A stretch of DNA of 64,000 nt, taken from Dysidea avara. Its lineage: Eukaryota; Porifera; Demospongiae; Dictyoceratida; Dysideidae. The stretch lies in NCBI RefSeq assembly GCF_963678975.1, contig NC_089281.1, positions 248,001 through 312,000 on the forward strand, read 5' to 3'. Shown in pieces: positions 63,673 through 64,000 of the stretch. Position numbers and translations under genes: made by a program. Position 1 is the stretch's first letter. Every line of letters begins with the position of its first letter. Below the pieces are notes generated by a model. That model worked only from the letters and a program-made list of their open reading frames with translations, did no database searches and was not told the DNA's origin.

Positions 63673-63783
63673 TAGCTATATAAATACTCACACATGAATC
63701 ACGTGCACTAACACACATGCGCAATGTATTACGGCGGGAGATTATTTTCTGTCTAATTCGCAAGCTCAAACGACATAAAATAC

Positions 63784-63875
63784 GTCTCCCTCCTCATACC
63801 AGAGATACTCACACAAACACATACTGGTGTGCAGCTGCAGGCGCGGCTACTAGTTCATTTAATTTAACAAACAAT
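63784..63875. repeat. Direct repeat, copy 2
   Basis: Second copy of 62816-62908. Together they bracket about 875 bp that contains the inverted repeat, a structure seen with solo-LTR-like or unequal-exchange duplications. Confidence 0.95.
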
Positions 63876-64000
63876 TAGAGTAACAAAGAAGGCCTAGTGT
63901 TGGTTCACACTCTGCAGCTAAGCACCATATGTTACCCCTCCATAAACACCACCACAGGTATCCCCTTAATACAGATACTGTTATATCCCTATACTCTTGG

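Overview
The window is nuclear DNA of an animal: AT-rich, with intron-split genes that keep GT-AG boundaries and reading phase throughout, very short introns (about 50 bp) beside very long ones (over 10 kb), and a dense load of small inverted-repeat transposons. Gene content plus intron style suggest an early-branching metazoan, most likely a demosponge such as Amphimedon. The organism call is inference; the gene calls rest on translated exons.

Layout. (1) 1-13047, plus strand: the last eleven exons (505 residues) of CLPTM1, a multi-pass membrane protein; its introns hold a 17-bp minisatellite, a 22-bp minisatellite, a dead LINE and several MITEs. (2) 13048-22844: mostly repeats (two hAT-like elements with target duplications, a LINE tail, a tRNA-like SINE fragment, a nested element stack) plus one small two-exon ORF at 21303-21749. 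(3) 22845-23570, minus strand: intronless NDUFV2 (complex I 24 kDa subunit), head-to-head with (4) eEF1G, plus strand, nine exons, 23710-41081. The eEF1G introns hold a perfect 120-bp-arm hairpin, CRE-containing MITEs and a 28-bp tandem array made of copies of its own exon 5/intron 5 splice junction. (5) 41131-58488, minus strand: COMMD3, seven exons, tail-to-tail with eEF1G (49 bp between stops). Its 13.5-kb first intron contains (6) a complete antisense gene, plus strand, 46656-52433, 25 exons and 1447 residues, whose protein has a four-Cys zinc ribbon, a transposase-like Asp/Asp/Glu region and a C-terminal zinc motif followed by polyglutamine. (7) 58489-64000: MITEs, a 200-N assembly gap, a 2.4-kb foldback element and a further long inverted repeat.

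The housekeeping genes are not one pathway: NDUFV2 acts in mitochondrial respiration, eEF1G in translation elongation, COMMD3 in endosomal trafficking, CLPTM1 in membrane-protein biology. What links them is architecture: a 139-bp shared promoter, convergent 3' ends and a gene within a gene. The most novel candidates are the nested transposase-like gene, the tandem amplification of 5' splice sites in eEF1G (with a similar arrangement in CLPTM1), the perfect long hairpin, a MITE family carrying a promoter-plus-first-exon-like module, and a MITE that supplies part of a COMMD3 splice donor.
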